DNA of 26,904 bases from an uncultured Porphyromonadaceae bacterium (GCA_900549445.1 UROS01000012.1:1-26904), one strand, 5' to 3'; positions 15,237 to 24,088 are shown, counted from the first letter of the stretch. Program-made: numbers and translations. The notes: generated from the letters alone by a model not told the origin.

Positions 15237-16115
15237 ATGGATTTTTACGACCTTCTTTGCTATATAACCTGGAACGTTGACCCGGCCTTGTTTCATATCG
15301 GCGGCTTTCAGCTGCGGTGGTACAGTCTGGCGTTTGCCGTAGGATTCATGATAGGCTACGAAATCGTAGGGCGCATATTCCGCCACGAGGGCGCGCCGGA
15401 GAAGTGGCTGAGCATACTGCTTATGTGGGTAGTCGCCGGCACAATAATCGGCGCGAGACTCGGCCACGTGTTTTTCTACGCATGGGATGTATATTCCCGC
15501 GATCCCTGGAGCATACTGCGGGTATGGGAGGGCGGACTCGCGAGCCACGGCGGCACTATAGGCATCATCATCGGTGTGCTCTGCTTCTCGTTCTTCACCA
15601 CGAAACGCAACCCCATCTGGACGTTCGACCGTCTGGTAATCCCAATAGCCCTTGTAGGCGGACTGATCCGCCTGGGCAACCTTATGAATTCCGAAATTTT
15701 CGGCCACGCCACCACCCTGCCGTGGGGATTCAGATTCGTAAGGTCGGCCGAGTGGCATCAGCTCTACGAGGGGATGGCCTGCCATCCAACCCAGATTTAC
15801 GAGGCTCTCTGCTATTTCGCGCTCTTCGCGCTGCTGATGTGGCTGTATTGGAAAAAGAACGCAGAGGAGCGTCCGGGACTCATATTCGGCATATTCTTCA
15901 TAGGCATTTTCCTTCCGCGTTTCCTTATAGAATTCATCAAGAACGATCAGGTGGCTTTCGAGGCAACGATGACGCTCAACATGGGGCAATGGCTCAGTGT
16001 GCCGTTCATCATCGCGGGAATAGTAATGGTAGTCTATGCCATGACCCATCCGAAGGTTCACATTGAATTCCCGAACCGGTTTGCCGACGAGACTCCTGAA
16101 CGGAAGAAAAAGTAA
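15237..16115 (+). CDS. lgt: prolipoprotein diacylglyceryl transferase
   Basis: 292 aa from the ATG at 15237. It transfers diacylglycerol from phosphatidylglycerol to the lipobox Cys of prolipoproteins, the first step of lipoprotein maturation in the inner membrane. About seven membrane helices are visible. Family motifs are present: HIGGFQLRWYSLAF near the start, GGLASHGG (H104, the counterpart of the essential H103 in E. coli), and the Lgt signature RLGNLMNSEIFG (145-156). Length is normal (280-300). The start was chosen over the TTG at 15195 because the latter is upstream of the -7 box. The next gene, glnS, is 39 bp downstream. Confidence 0.95.
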   Translation: MDFYDLLCYITWNVDPALFHIGGFQLRWYSLAFAVGFMIGYEIVGRIFRHEGAPEKWLSILLMWVVAGTIIGARLGHVFFYAWDVYSRDPWSILRVWEGGLASHGGTIGIIIGVLCFSFFTTKRNPIWTFDRLVIPIALVGGLIRLGNLMNSEIFGHATTLPWGFRFVRSAEWHQLYEGMACHPTQIYEALCYFALFALLMWLYWKKNAEERPGLIFGIFFIGIFLPRFLIEFIKNDQVAFEATMTLNMGQWLSVPFIIAGIVMVVYAMTHPKVHIEFPNRFADETPERKKK

Positions 16116-16154
16116 TTTTTGCATGTTAAATTTTGAACATTATACTTATTAAGT

Positions 16155-17864
16155 ATGGCTGAGAATCAGACCCCAGAGCAGGAAAACCGTGAGCAGCGCT
16201 CACTCAATTTCGTGGAACAGATTGTATGGGACGACCTTCAGGCCGGAAAAAACGGCGGACGTCTCAACACCCGTTTCCCACCCGAACCCAACGGGTATCT
16301 CCACATAGGCCATGCTAAGGCCATCTGCATGGACTTCGGCGTGGCTGAAAAATTCGGTGGAACCTGCAACCTCCGTTTCGACGACACAAACCCGGTGAAA
16401 GAGGACGTGGAATATGTCGACTCCATCCGCGACGACATCCACTGGCTCGGATTCGACTGGGGCGACCGCGAATATTACGCATCCGACTATTTTCCGCAGC
16501 TGTTCGACCTTGCAGTGCGCCTCATAAAGGAGGGCAAGGCTTACGTCGACGACCAGACCTCCGAGCAGATTGCCGCCCAGAAAGGCACCCCCACCACCCC
16601 CGGCACCGAAAGTCCTTACCGCAACCGGTCGGTAGAAGAGAATCTCGACCTCTTCATGCGCATGAACGCAGGCGAATTCGAGGAGGGAGCACGGGTGCTC
16701 CGCGCGAAAATCGACATGGCATCGGACAACATGCACTTCCGCGACCCGATAATGTACCGCATAATCAAGCATCCTCACCACCGCACCGGCACAACGTGGA
16801 AAGTCTACCCGATGTATGACTTCGCCCACGGCCAGAGCGACTATTTCGAGGGTGTCACTCATTCAATCTGTACGCTCGAGTTCGTGCCTCACCGTCCGCT
16901 CTACGACTACTTCGTCAGGGAACTCGCCGACGACAGCTACTGCCCGCGCCAGATTGAGTTCAACCGCCTGAACCTGACCTATACAGTCATGTCGAAGCGC
17001 AAGCTGCTGCAGCTGGTGAAAGAAGGTCTCGTGGCAGGCTGGGATGACCCCCGCATGCCTACCATTTCCGGCATGCGCCGGCGCGGCTACACTCCGCGAT
17101 CCATCCGCAATTTCATCGACACGATCGGCTATACGAAATATGAGGCGCTCAACAGCATCTCGCTGCTGGAGCACGCCGTGCGCGACGATCTCAACCGCGT
17201 GGCCACCCGCGGCATGGCGGTGGTGAACCCGGTGAAGGTTATAATCACCAACTATCCGGAAGGGCTGGTTGAGACCGTAGAGATGGAAAACAATCCCGAA
17301 CAGCCCGAAACCGGCAACCATCAGATGCCTTTCTCGCGCGAAATCTATATTGAACGCGAGGATTTCATGGAAAATCCGCCCAAGAAATTCTTCCGCCTCG
17401 CTCCCGACTCGGAAGTACGCCTCAAAGGTGCGTACATAGTGAAATGCACCGGCGTTAAAAAAGACGCCGACGGCAACATCGAGGAAATCTACTGTACCTA
17501 CGACCCCGAGACCCGCAGCGGTCTGCCCGGCAGCATGCGCAAGGTAAAGGGCACGCTCCACTGGGTGTCGGCAGCCCATGCCGTCGACGCTACGGTGCGC
17601 CTTTACGACCGCCTGTTCAGCGTGGAGAATCCCGCAGCGGAGACCGACCGCGACTTCCGCGAGATGCTCAACCCCGACTCGCTCAAGGTTGTGGACAACG
17701 TGAAGGTAGAACCCTATCTCGCAGAGATAGCCCGCCCCGGCCTGCCCCTGCAGTTCCAGCGTATAGGCTACTTCACTCTCGACCCCGACTCGACGCCGGA
17801 ACATCCGGTTTTCAACCGCACCATCGCGCTGAAAGATACCTGGGAGAAGGTTTCGAAGAAATAA
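16155..17864 (+). CDS. glnS: glutaminyl-tRNA synthetase
   Basis: 569 aa, close to the E. coli enzyme (554). A class I synthetase: HIGH motif at residues 50-53 in PPEPNGYLHIGHAKA, and the KMSKS counterpart MSKRK at 279-283. FRFDDTNP-type binding residues appear as LRFDDTNP. The C-terminal anticodon-binding beta-barrels (about 330-569) are complete. It charges tRNA-Gln with glutamine directly. Upstream, TTTTTG (16116-16121) and TATACTTA (16141-16148) are spaced 19 bp, a weak promoter resemblance right before the ATG, so either a short-leader start or read-through from lgt is possible. An intrinsic terminator follows at 17890-17920. Confidence 0.97.
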   Translation: MAENQTPEQENREQRSLNFVEQIVWDDLQAGKNGGRLNTRFPPEPNGYLHIGHAKAICMDFGVAEKFGGTCNLRFDDTNPVKEDVEYVDSIRDDIHWLGFDWGDREYYASDYFPQLFDLAVRLIKEGKAYVDDQTSEQIAAQKGTPTTPGTESPYRNRSVEENLDLFMRMNAGEFEEGARVLRAKIDMASDNMHFRDPIMYRIIKHPHHRTGTTWKVYPMYDFAHGQSDYFEGVTHSICTLEFVPHRPLYDYFVRELADDSYCPRQIEFNRLNLTYTVMSKRKLLQLVKEGLVAGWDDPRMPTISGMRRRGYTPRSIRNFIDTIGYTKYEALNSISLLEHAVRDDLNRVATRGMAVVNPVKVIITNYPEGLVETVEMENNPEQPETGNHQMPFSREIYIEREDFMENPPKKFFRLAPDSEVRLKGAYIVKCTGVKKDADGNIEEIYCTYDPETRSGLPGSMRKVKGTLHWVSAAHAVDATVRLYDRLFSVENPAAETDRDFREMLNPDSLKVVDNVKVEPYLAEIARPGLPLQFQRIGYFTLDPDSTPEHPVFNRTIALKDTWEKVSKK

Positions 17865-17889
17865 CCTTCCCCCTCACTATTGAATCAGG

Positions 17890-17920
17890 CAGGGACGCGG
17901 ATTCCGTGTCCCTGTTTTTT
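17890..17920 (+). terminator. intrinsic terminator after glnS
   Basis: An 11-bp stem (17890-17900 with 17904-17914; one G-U pair) with a 3-nt loop is followed directly by six T residues (17915-17920). This is a textbook rho-independent terminator 26 nt past the glnS stop. It also rules out the TTG at 17880 as the start of the next gene. Confidence 0.9.
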
Positions 17921-17939
17921 CAAAACCCCACACCCCCTT

Positions 17940-19457
17940 ATGGAAGAAAACGACGAACGCCACAACCTGTATATGCGGTTCATCAAATCGGAGATAGAGC
18001 GCAAGACCGAGGATTTTTTCGACGAGGAAGAACTCGTTGAAATCTTCGATTATGCCTCGGATCTCAACGATGATTTCGCTAAAATCGAAGTGCTCCTCTA
18101 CGCAGCACGTATCTGCCCCGACAGCGAAGCGCTGAGAGTAAGACGCGCCTATTTCTACGCCATGCTCGGCAACGATACCGCCGCCGACATGATCAACCGC
18201 CAGACAGGCGAACAGTCGGTGCTGTCGCGTATTCTCGCCATAACCCTCTCCTCTACCGGCAACAAGGAGGCCGACAAGGATGCGCTCCTCGGGATTGTGG
18301 ACTCCGTGGAGGATTTCGAGGACGAGGAGATTATCCAGTTCGTAGGCGCGGCCGTAAGGCTCGGACTTTACGGCTGGCTCAAGGAAAACCGCGACTACGT
18401 AGGAGCTAAATGCAGCTATAAGCCCACTTTCTACTATGAGCTCGCATCGGTGGCGGAGGAGAACAACGACGAGCCGTACGCCGTGAAGATGTTTGAGGAG
18501 CTCACCATGCTCGACGCCTTCAATCTCGACTTCTGGCATCGGCTGGCCGAGGCTCACCTCATTCTGTCGGACTTCAGCCAGGCGGTTCAGGCTGCCGACT
18601 ATGCACTCGCAATCGATCCTACCGACCTTCAGTCAATGAAACTGAAGGCGAGCGCCCTCTCGCAGCTCCACAGCAATCCCGACGAGGTTATCAAGCTCTA
18701 CGACAAGGTTCTGGCCTCTGACCTTATGGAGGAGCAGGACTACGGGCCTCTTACAGCGGCATACATCTCCGTCAACAATGAGGAAAAGGCCGTAAAGATG
18801 CTCGAAGCGTCATGTGCCAGAGAAGGCAGCAATCTCGCCGCACTCGACACTCTTATGATAATGTCGCCCAGCAAAGCCCGCAAATTCATCGACAAGGCAC
18901 TGGATATTAACGAAATCACCGAGGAATCCGTCATGGAATGGTCGCGACAGCACACTGACCGCGGCGACTATTTCGGCGCCGCAGAGATTGTTAAGTCGTA
19001 TCTGAGCCGCGGAGGAGTCCTTTCAGACCCTGCGGTACCGATGGAAATATTCTATGCCACAAACGATTATGATTCGGTCGTAAAAATTTACGAAGGGATG
19101 TGCAAGGCACCCGTAGCCGGTGAATACGTCTGCCGCCCGGGCATAATTCTCCCTGTCATAATGAGCTATTTCAGAACCGGGCGCAGCTCCGTTGCTTCGA
19201 AAATCGCCCAAACGGCGCTCGAATACGCTGTCAGAGCCGACAGAAAGGCTCCGCTGACCACCCTTGCCCGGATATACCGCTGCCCGGTCAGCTCGGCAAG
19301 GGTGATTTCGACCGGACTGGTGGCAACTCTGCACGAACTTTGCGAATTTCTGGAGCATCCCCACGATTCAGACAGCATTTTCAACTCCGCCGATCCGCTG
19401 TCGGATTTCCGCCCCGGCATAGAGCCGGGATTCAATCCGTTTGCCCCCCTGTCCTGA
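17940..19457 (+). CDS. tetratricopeptide-repeat protein, function unknown
   Basis: 505 aa from the ATG at 17940, which lies just past the glnS terminator. There is no signal peptide or membrane segment, so it is likely cytoplasmic. The N-terminus is very acidic (MEENDERHN; EDFFDEEELVEIFDYASDL). Helical TPR-like repeats follow, clearest in YYELASVAEENNDEPYAVKMFEEL, FWHRLAEAHLILSDFSQAVQAADYALAIDPT and LKASALSQLHSNPDEVIKLYDKVLA. Such repeats bind partner proteins; no catalytic motif is seen. Similar long TPR proteins are found next to core genes in Bacteroidales, without known function. No promoter was recognised in the 20 bp after the terminator, so partial read-through may supply it. It is convergent with the metallohydrolase gene, 10 bp away. 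Confidence 0.85.
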   Translation: MEENDERHNLYMRFIKSEIERKTEDFFDEEELVEIFDYASDLNDDFAKIEVLLYAARICPDSEALRVRRAYFYAMLGNDTAADMINRQTGEQSVLSRILAITLSSTGNKEADKDALLGIVDSVEDFEDEEIIQFVGAAVRLGLYGWLKENRDYVGAKCSYKPTFYYELASVAEENNDEPYAVKMFEELTMLDAFNLDFWHRLAEAHLILSDFSQAVQAADYALAIDPTDLQSMKLKASALSQLHSNPDEVIKLYDKVLASDLMEEQDYGPLTAAYISVNNEEKAVKMLEASCAREGSNLAALDTLMIMSPSKARKFIDKALDINEITEESVMEWSRQHTDRGDYFGAAEIVKSYLSRGGVLSDPAVPMEIFYATNDYDSVVKIYEGMCKAPVAGEYVCRPGIILPVIMSYFRTGRSSVASKIAQTALEYAVRADRKAPLTTLARIYRCPVSSARVISTGLVATLHELCEFLEHPHDSDSIFNSADPLSDFRPGIEPGFNPFAPLS

Positions 19458-19467
19458 ATTTGTTCTA

Positions 19468-20109
19468 TTATATAAGGTATGGATTCGTCCGCTTCTCGGT
19501 TCCAATGGTAGTTTCCGGGCCATGGCCGGGGATTACGACTGTGGCGTCGGGGAGCGTAAACAGCTTGCGGCGGATGGCATCGACAAGGGTGGCATAGTCG
19601 CCCCCCGGCAAATCGGTGCGCCCTATGCTCTGACGGAAAAGAGCGTCGCCGGTAATCACGAAACCGTCGGCCGGACTGTAAAGAGCTATGCTTCCCGGCG
19701 AATGGCCCGGCACGGCGAGCACTTCGAGTTCACCCGACCCTATGCGGATTTTATCGCCGTCGTGAAGTTCCTTTCCGATTTCCACCGAGCCGTAGTCGCC
19801 GCGCAGACCGAACCTCTGCGCCTGCTCGCGGCAGCGCGCCCCGAGAAAGGCATCGGCCGGGTTCGCCTCGCACTCCACTCCATACTTGCCCGAGATGTGA
19901 CCGTTGCCCATTACATGGTCAATATGTATATGAGTGTTGACCAGATGAGTCACTTTCAGATGGTTTTTCTCTATGAAATTGTCGAGCGCCTCGGTTTCGC
20001 GCCTCACGCTGCAGCCCGGATCGATTACCGCCGCCTCGAGCGTATCGGGATCCCACACCACGAGGGTGTTCTCCCCGAAATCGTTGAATATAAATCTGTT
20101 GACTCTCAT
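19468..20109 (-). CDS. metallo-beta-lactamase fold hydrolase (glyoxalase II-like, YcbL type)
   Basis: 213 aa. The metal site is complete: THIHIDH (THxHxDH motif), then GHSPGS with its His, TGDALF with its bridging Asp, and the C-terminal PGHGPETT. TGDALFRQSIGRTDLPGGD is typical of YcbL-like glyoxalase II enzymes, which hydrolyse hydroxyacyl thioesters; true glyoxalase II is longer (about 250 aa) with a helical C-terminal domain, absent here. The natural substrate in Bacteroidales, which largely lack glutathione, is unclear. Its ATG overlaps the rsmG stop by 4 nt, so it is translated as the second gene of that pair. Confidence 0.9.
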   Translation of the reverse strand: MRVNRFIFNDFGENTLVVWDPDTLEAAVIDPGCSVRRETEALDNFIEKNHLKVTHLVNTHIHIDHVMGNGHISGKYGVECEANPADAFLGARCREQAQRFGLRGDYGSVEIGKELHDGDKIRIGSGELEVLAVPGHSPGSIALYSPADGFVITGDALFRQSIGRTDLPGGDYATLVDAIRRKLFTLPDATVVIPGHGPETTIGTEKRTNPYLI

Positions 20110-20726
20110 AATTCCACGTATATTAAATCTTTGCCTTTAAAATAGTCGTCGCTGAAATAGTCGGTCAGCGGCACGTCTATTTTCGGAAGACGTACTCTTC
20201 CCAACTCCGATTCGAGTTCGCCCCCTTTCAGACACACCAGACCGTTGGGAAACCGGTTACGGTCATCGGGCGAGATATTCTTTCTGACGAGTTTCACCAG
20301 TTCGTCGAGCTGCATCACGGCACGGCTCACCACATAGTCGGCTTTCAGCTTGCACTCTCCTATGTCGCCGTGCTGGAAAGTAAGATTCTTCAGCCCGGCA
20401 GCCTCAGCCACCGCCGTCGCAACCTTGATTTTCTTCCCGATACGGTCAATGAGATGGAAACGGCATTGCGGCCACATAATGGCGAGCGGAATTCCGGGGA
20501 AACCGCCTCCGGTGCCGAGATCGAGAATCACCGAACCGTCGGCCGGCGTCATGAACTTGGCGATGGCGAGCGAATGGAGTATATGGTGCACGTAAAGATT
20601 GCCGATATCCTTGCGCGAAATCACGTTGATTTTCTCATTCCATTCCGGATACACCTTACCGAGCATTTCGAACTGCCTTATCTGCTCCTCGGTAAGACCG
20701 GGAAAATATTTAAGTATTTCTTCCAT
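20106..20726 (-). CDS. rsmG: 16S rRNA (guanine-527-N7) methyltransferase
   Basis: 206 aa, normal for RsmG. The SAM-binding motif ILDLGTGGGFPGIPLAI, the KIKVATAVAEAAGLKNLTFQHGDI stretch and ADYVVSRAV are all characteristic. The enzyme adds a methyl group to N7 of G527 in the 530 loop of 16S rRNA; loss gives low-level streptomycin resistance in other bacteria. It is upstream of the glyoxalase-like gene (4-nt overlap) and divergent from the CvfB-like gene across 146 bp. A minus-strand -7 box at 20805-20812 probably drives it, with a leader of about 70 nt. Confidence 0.95.
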   Translation of the reverse strand: MEEILKYFPGLTEEQIRQFEMLGKVYPEWNEKINVISRKDIGNLYVHHILHSLAIAKFMTPADGSVILDLGTGGGFPGIPLAIMWPQCRFHLIDRIGKKIKVATAVAEAAGLKNLTFQHGDIGECKLKADYVVSRAVMQLDELVKLVRKNISPDDRNRFPNGLVCLKGGELESELGRVRLPKIDVPLTDYFSDDYFKGKDLIYVEL

Positions 20727-20804
20727 GTAGAAATAACAGTTTTATATCATCTTTTGTTAATATAATACAGATATGTCGGAAACAATATAATCTGACAGCA
20801 CCTA

Positions 20805-20812
20805 CAAATTTA
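20805..20812 (-). promoter_or_regulatory. -7 box of the rsmG promoter
   Basis: On the minus strand this reads TAAATTTG, an exact TAnnTTTG match, about 79 nt upstream of the rsmG ATG. No good -33 TTTG was found 19-21 bp further upstream. On the opposite strand, GAAATTTG at 20845-20852 (7 of 8 consensus) may serve the divergent CvfB-like gene, about 20 nt before its ATG. Confidence 0.5.
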
Positions 20813-20872
20813 GCTCAATATTTCGGATTTTGATAATTTTTACAGAAATTTGCACTTTCTTTTAATACTTCT

Positions 20873-21709
20873 ATGGTACAATTAGGAAAATACAACCGCC
20901 TCGCGGTAGTGAAAAACGTTGATTTCGGCGCTTATCTCGACGGTGGCGACGGCGTGGAGATACTTCTCCCCGCAAGATATATCTCATCTCCCCTTCAGCC
21001 CGGCGACATAGTGGAGGTATTTGTCTACAAAGATTCCGAAGGCCGGCTTATAGCCACCACGGAGCATCCTTACGCCACGGTTGGCGAATTTGCCTTTCTT
21101 CAGGTCAGCGCCGTAAACAATATCGGGGCATTTCTCGACTGGGGTCTCCCTACCAAAGAGCTTCTTCTCCCTTTCCGGGAGCAGAAATCGCGCCTGCGCG
21201 AAGGCATGGTGATACCGGTCTATATCTTTGTCGACGACACCACAAAGCGCATAGTGGCCTCGGCGAAAATCGAGAAGTTCATAGGCAACGTACTTCCTGA
21301 CCTCAAACCGCATACTCCGGTCAAAGCCTTGATTTACAAGCGTACAGACATAGGTTACAAGGCGGTTGTCGACAATCTTTACCATGGTATGATCTACGCC
21401 AACGAAATCTACAGTCCCCTCGAAATCGGCGAAACCATTCCGGCGTTTGTCAAGGCCGTGAGACCCGACGGAAAAATCGACCTAAGTCTCACCGGCACCG
21501 AAAACGACCGGGTCAACGAGTTGTCGGAGCGCATCCTCAGCCGTCTCCGTACGGTGCCCGACCATTTCCTTCCCGTCGGCGATTCCACGTCGCCCGACGC
21601 AATCCGCGAGATGTTTCAGTGCTCCAAAAAAGATTTCAAGAAAGCAATCGGTCATCTCTACAGCTCCCGCACCATCTCAATCGGAAATGGAGGCATAAAA
21701 CTGGTATAA
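20873..21709 (+). CDS. S1-domain RNA-binding protein, CvfB-like
   Basis: 278 aa, the usual length for CvfB. It has three tandem S1-like OB folds, as in GKYNRLAVVKNVDFGAYLDGGDGVEILLPARY, FLQVSAVNNIGAFLDWGLPTKELLLPFRE and IPAFVKAVRPDGKIDLSLTG, then a C-terminal winged helix (PDAIREMFQCSKKDFKKAIGHLYSSRTISI). CvfB proteins bind RNA and affect virulence or stress gene expression in Gram-positive bacteria; in Bacteroidetes the role is not known. It is transcribed alone, with a terminator downstream at 21753-21785, and is divergent from rsmG. Confidence 0.9.
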   Translation: MVQLGKYNRLAVVKNVDFGAYLDGGDGVEILLPARYISSPLQPGDIVEVFVYKDSEGRLIATTEHPYATVGEFAFLQVSAVNNIGAFLDWGLPTKELLLPFREQKSRLREGMVIPVYIFVDDTTKRIVASAKIEKFIGNVLPDLKPHTPVKALIYKRTDIGYKAVVDNLYHGMIYANEIYSPLEIGETIPAFVKAVRPDGKIDLSLTGTENDRVNELSERILSRLRTVPDHFLPVGDSTSPDAIREMFQCSKKDFKKAIGHLYSSRTISIGNGGIKLV

Positions 21710-21752
21710 ATCACCAATTTTTTCAGACACTAATATTATTTTATCCAAAAAT

Positions 21753-21785
21753 ATTCAAAAAACTATTGTTTTTGAATGTTTTTTT
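21753..21785 (+). terminator. intrinsic terminator of the CvfB-like gene
   Basis: A 9-bp stem (21753-21761 with 21769-21777) with a 7-nt loop is followed by G and seven T residues (21779-21785). It ends transcription 44 nt past the CvfB-like stop. The loop contains the TTG used as the -33 box of the next promoter, so terminator and promoter overlap. Confidence 0.8.
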
Positions 21786-21796
21786 AAATAACTTTG
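21766..21796 (+). promoter_or_regulatory. promoter of the T9SS-tail/CotH/GH2 operon
   Basis: TTG at 21766-21768, a 20-bp spacer, and TAACTTTG at 21789-21796 (exact -7 consensus). Transcription would start near 21802. Confidence 0.75.
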
Positions 21797-21801
21797 CTTC
21801 C

Positions 21802-21917
21802 GTCTCAACGACAGAGGCAATTTTATTTTTGTCACCTTGCCATCTGAGGCTCCTTAAAATCTAATTATCATCTGCGGTAAAAACGCAGCAGTCGAACATC
21901 AACATCATAAATCATCA
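21802..21917 (+). promoter_or_regulatory. long 5' leader with two small hairpins
   Basis: The predicted transcript has about 116 nt before the ATG at 21918, far longer than other leaders here. Two weak stems are visible: 21813-21820 with 21837-21845 (one bulge) and 21872-21876 with 21884-21888. No known riboswitch was recognised. A post-transcriptional control element is possible but not shown. Confidence 0.4.
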
Positions 21918-22412
21918 ATGTATTACCTTAAATCACTCCTGACCGGACTGTTTGCCATGGCAAGCCTCAGCGCTTTGGCTTACAACTCTTTGGCTATAAG
22001 CCGCCCGGACGGCTCTACAAACTACCTACGCATTGAGCAGGAAATGATCATCGACTTCAACGCCGGAAATCTCGTACTCCAGTACGAGGACGGCCAGACA
22101 GAACTCCCTGTGAGCGCCATCAAGGCTTTCTCTTTGTCGGAAGCAGAGCCTGACGATTCAGGCAACGGACAGACAACGGGAATCTCCGGCCTCTCCGCCC
22201 CCTCAGACCTCACCATAACCCATTCTTCCACTGAGATTACCGTCAGCACCGATTCTGCCGCAGCTCTCAATTGCACTCTCGCCGACATCAAAGGCAACGT
22301 TCTCTCTTCGGAGCAGACCTTTGGCAGCTACACGGTAGCGCTTTCCGAATTGCCCGCCGGCGTCTATATCTTCAAAGTCAACGACAAAGCCATTAAAATC
22401 CTCCGCAAATGA
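21918..22412 (+). CDS. small secreted protein with T9SS type A-like sorting tail
   Basis: 164 aa. A signal peptide (about residues 1-21) is followed by a short beta-rich segment (SLAISRPDGSTNYLRIEQEMIIDFNAGNLVLQYEDGQTELPVSAIKAFSLSE), of a kind that recurs in Bacteroidales surface proteins, then a Ser/Thr-rich linker (about 78-115). The C-terminus (LNCTLADIKGNVLSSE...LPAGVYIFKVNDKAIKILRK) matches the Por-secretion tail, which directs export by the type IX system. There is no catalytic domain, so it may be structural or a partner. Its stop overlaps the CotH start by 4 nt (ATGA), so the two are translationally coupled. The promoter at 21766-21796 serves it as first gene of the operon. Confidence 0.8.
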   Translation: MYYLKSLLTGLFAMASLSALAYNSLAISRPDGSTNYLRIEQEMIIDFNAGNLVLQYEDGQTELPVSAIKAFSLSEAEPDDSGNGQTTGISGLSAPSDLTITHSSTEITVSTDSAAALNCTLADIKGNVLSSEQTFGSYTVALSELPAGVYIFKVNDKAIKILRK

Positions 22413-24088
22413 AACTCTACGCCATTATAATCGCTCTTACGGCAACAGCAATACTCCCCCTTAACGTACAAAGTGAGGAATATACCCGTCAGCCCTCCTC
22501 CCCCGTTGACCACTGGCTCGTGGGAGAAGACGGCAGGCGAATTCCCGAGAATCTCGCCACTGGAATCGACTTTCTGAAACTGCAGAACATGTCGCTTGAG
22601 GATGTCGATGCCTTCTGCCACGACGGCTCGCAGACTTTCGTAAACCTTACCGAGCCGTTCACCATCAAGTCAAACATTCCTTCCGTACTCATAACCCTCA
22701 AACCGTCCGTACCTGCCGAAGGAGAAAGCCTTACCCAGGAGAGTATCGACCAGCTCTACGAACTGTTCACAGCCCGCCACGGATACTATGGAAACGTCGG
22801 CAGCACCGAATTAAAAAACCATTGGTTCGACGTCTCTTTCCGGTTTCAGGGCAACGGTTATTATCCCGACATAGAGGAAACCGACTGTCAGCTGCGCGGA
22901 CGCGGCAATTCAACGTGGATGGATTTCTTCAAAAAGCCTTTCCGCCTCAAATTCAAAAATAAATTCGCGTTCGAGCCGACAGACAAAGATAATCCCGTTT
23001 TTACGAAGATAAGAAAGTCGAAAAACCACGTTTTCATCGCTAACTATGTCGACCATACTCTCATGCGCAACGCCGCAGCGATGAAAATAGCCGAACTCGC
23101 CGGAGTGAAATACGTGAACCATATGGTGCCCGTCAACATCTATTTCCGCCTCGATGGAAGCGACGACTGGTATTACAACGGATGCTATAATCTCACTGAA
23201 AAATACGGAATCAGCAGCTCGTCGGTCGATATTGACGAAACAAAAGGCGTGCTTATCGAGCTCGACGGCAGCTGGGCCTACGAAAAAGAAAAATACAACT
23301 GGGGAGACGAGGTGTCCTATTCCGGCTCCATAATGATAAAAGATCCCGATCTTGATGAAATCTACGAAGACGAACTGAAAGAAAGTTCAGATCCCGCAAG
23401 CGTTCCCACCGCACAGCAGCGCGCTGACCTATGGAAAGAAGATTACAAGGAATACCAGCTGGTTGCAAGAGACAAGAGCGACTATCTTGAGGAATATCTC
23501 GACATTCGTTCTGCCGTGAGATACCTGCTCGTATTCAATCTCACGCTCAACACTGAGATTTCATATCCGAAAAGCGTGTTCCTCTATAAGCGCGGCAGGG
23601 GTGTTGAAACCCTTCCTGAAAATGCTACCGAGGAAGAGATAGCGGCATTCAACAACGCGGCGAAAGACGAGTTCCGGGTTTCTGACAGGGAGTTCCGCTA
23701 TGTTTACCATTTCGGTCCGGTCTGGGACTTCGATGCAACTTTCAACTACACATGGAAAGCTAATACCGACCGCTCTGCTCAGACCGGCCTCAACGAAAAG
23801 GAACAGGTTTTTGGGCCCATTATCAGGCATTCTGAATTCAAAAAGATCTGGGATGAGGAATGGGAAAACTTCAAAACCAATTCTCTCCCTGCGCTCTACG
23901 ACTATCTCGACGCCTATATGGAGGCGACAGAAACCGCTGCCGAGCAAAACGGACTCGAGTGGACCGGAGAACCCTATCACACCTCCACCAATCTCCGCGA
24001 AAATGCCGCTAAGTTGAAAAAATGGATTGAAGAGCGCGTTGAATACATCTCCACTTCCCCCACCCACGGCTTCTCAACCTGGAAATAA
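22409..24088 (+). CDS. secreted CotH-family protein kinase
   Basis: 559 aa with a signal peptide (MKLYAIIIALTATAILPLNVQS). The CotH domain spans about 150-490: LRGRGNSTW (162-170), KKPFRLKF (175-182; K176 and K181 near ATP), and GPVWDFDATFNY (436-447; D440 and D442 as metal ligands). CotH proteins are atypical secreted kinases; the Bacillus spore-coat CotH phosphorylates CotB and CotG. Bacteroidales have many predicted secreted CotH proteins of unknown target. The C-terminus is a helical stretch without a T9SS tail, so it would reach the periplasm via Sec alone, unless its small partner assists. It lies between the T9SS-tail protein (4-nt overlap) and the GH2 gene (6-bp gap). Confidence 0.85.
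   Translation: MKLYAIIIALTATAILPLNVQSEEYTRQPSSPVDHWLVGEDGRRIPENLATGIDFLKLQNMSLEDVDAFCHDGSQTFVNLTEPFTIKSNIPSVLITLKPSVPAEGESLTQESIDQLYELFTARHGYYGNVGSTELKNHWFDVSFRFQGNGYYPDIEETDCQLRGRGNSTWMDFFKKPFRLKFKNKFAFEPTDKDNPVFTKIRKSKNHVFIANYVDHTLMRNAAAMKIAELAGVKYVNHMVPVNIYFRLDGSDDWYYNGCYNLTEKYGISSSSVDIDETKGVLIELDGSWAYEKEKYNWGDEVSYSGSIMIKDPDLDEIYEDELKESSDPASVPTAQQRADLWKEDYKEYQLVARDKSDYLEEYLDIRSAVRYLLVFNLTLNTEISYPKSVFLYKRGRGVETLPENATEEEIAAFNNAAKDEFRVSDREFRYVYHFGPVWDFDATFNYTWKANTDRSAQTGLNEKEQVFGPIIRHSEFKKIWDEEWENFKTNSLPALYDYLDAYMEATETAAEQNGLEWTGEPYHTSTNLRENAAKLKKWIEERVEYISTSPTHGFSTWK

Noticed and set aside
15213..16124. 303-aa open frame on the minus strand opposite lgt
   Set aside because: Covers lgt exactly in antisense, low-complexity composition, no motif.
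16863..17804. 313-aa open frame on the minus strand inside glnS
   Set aside because: A shadow of the highly conserved glnS coding frame; no recognisable family or promoter.
19259..19304. 10-bp inverted repeat in the TPR gene
   Set aside because: Loop of 26 nt and short arms make it expected by chance.
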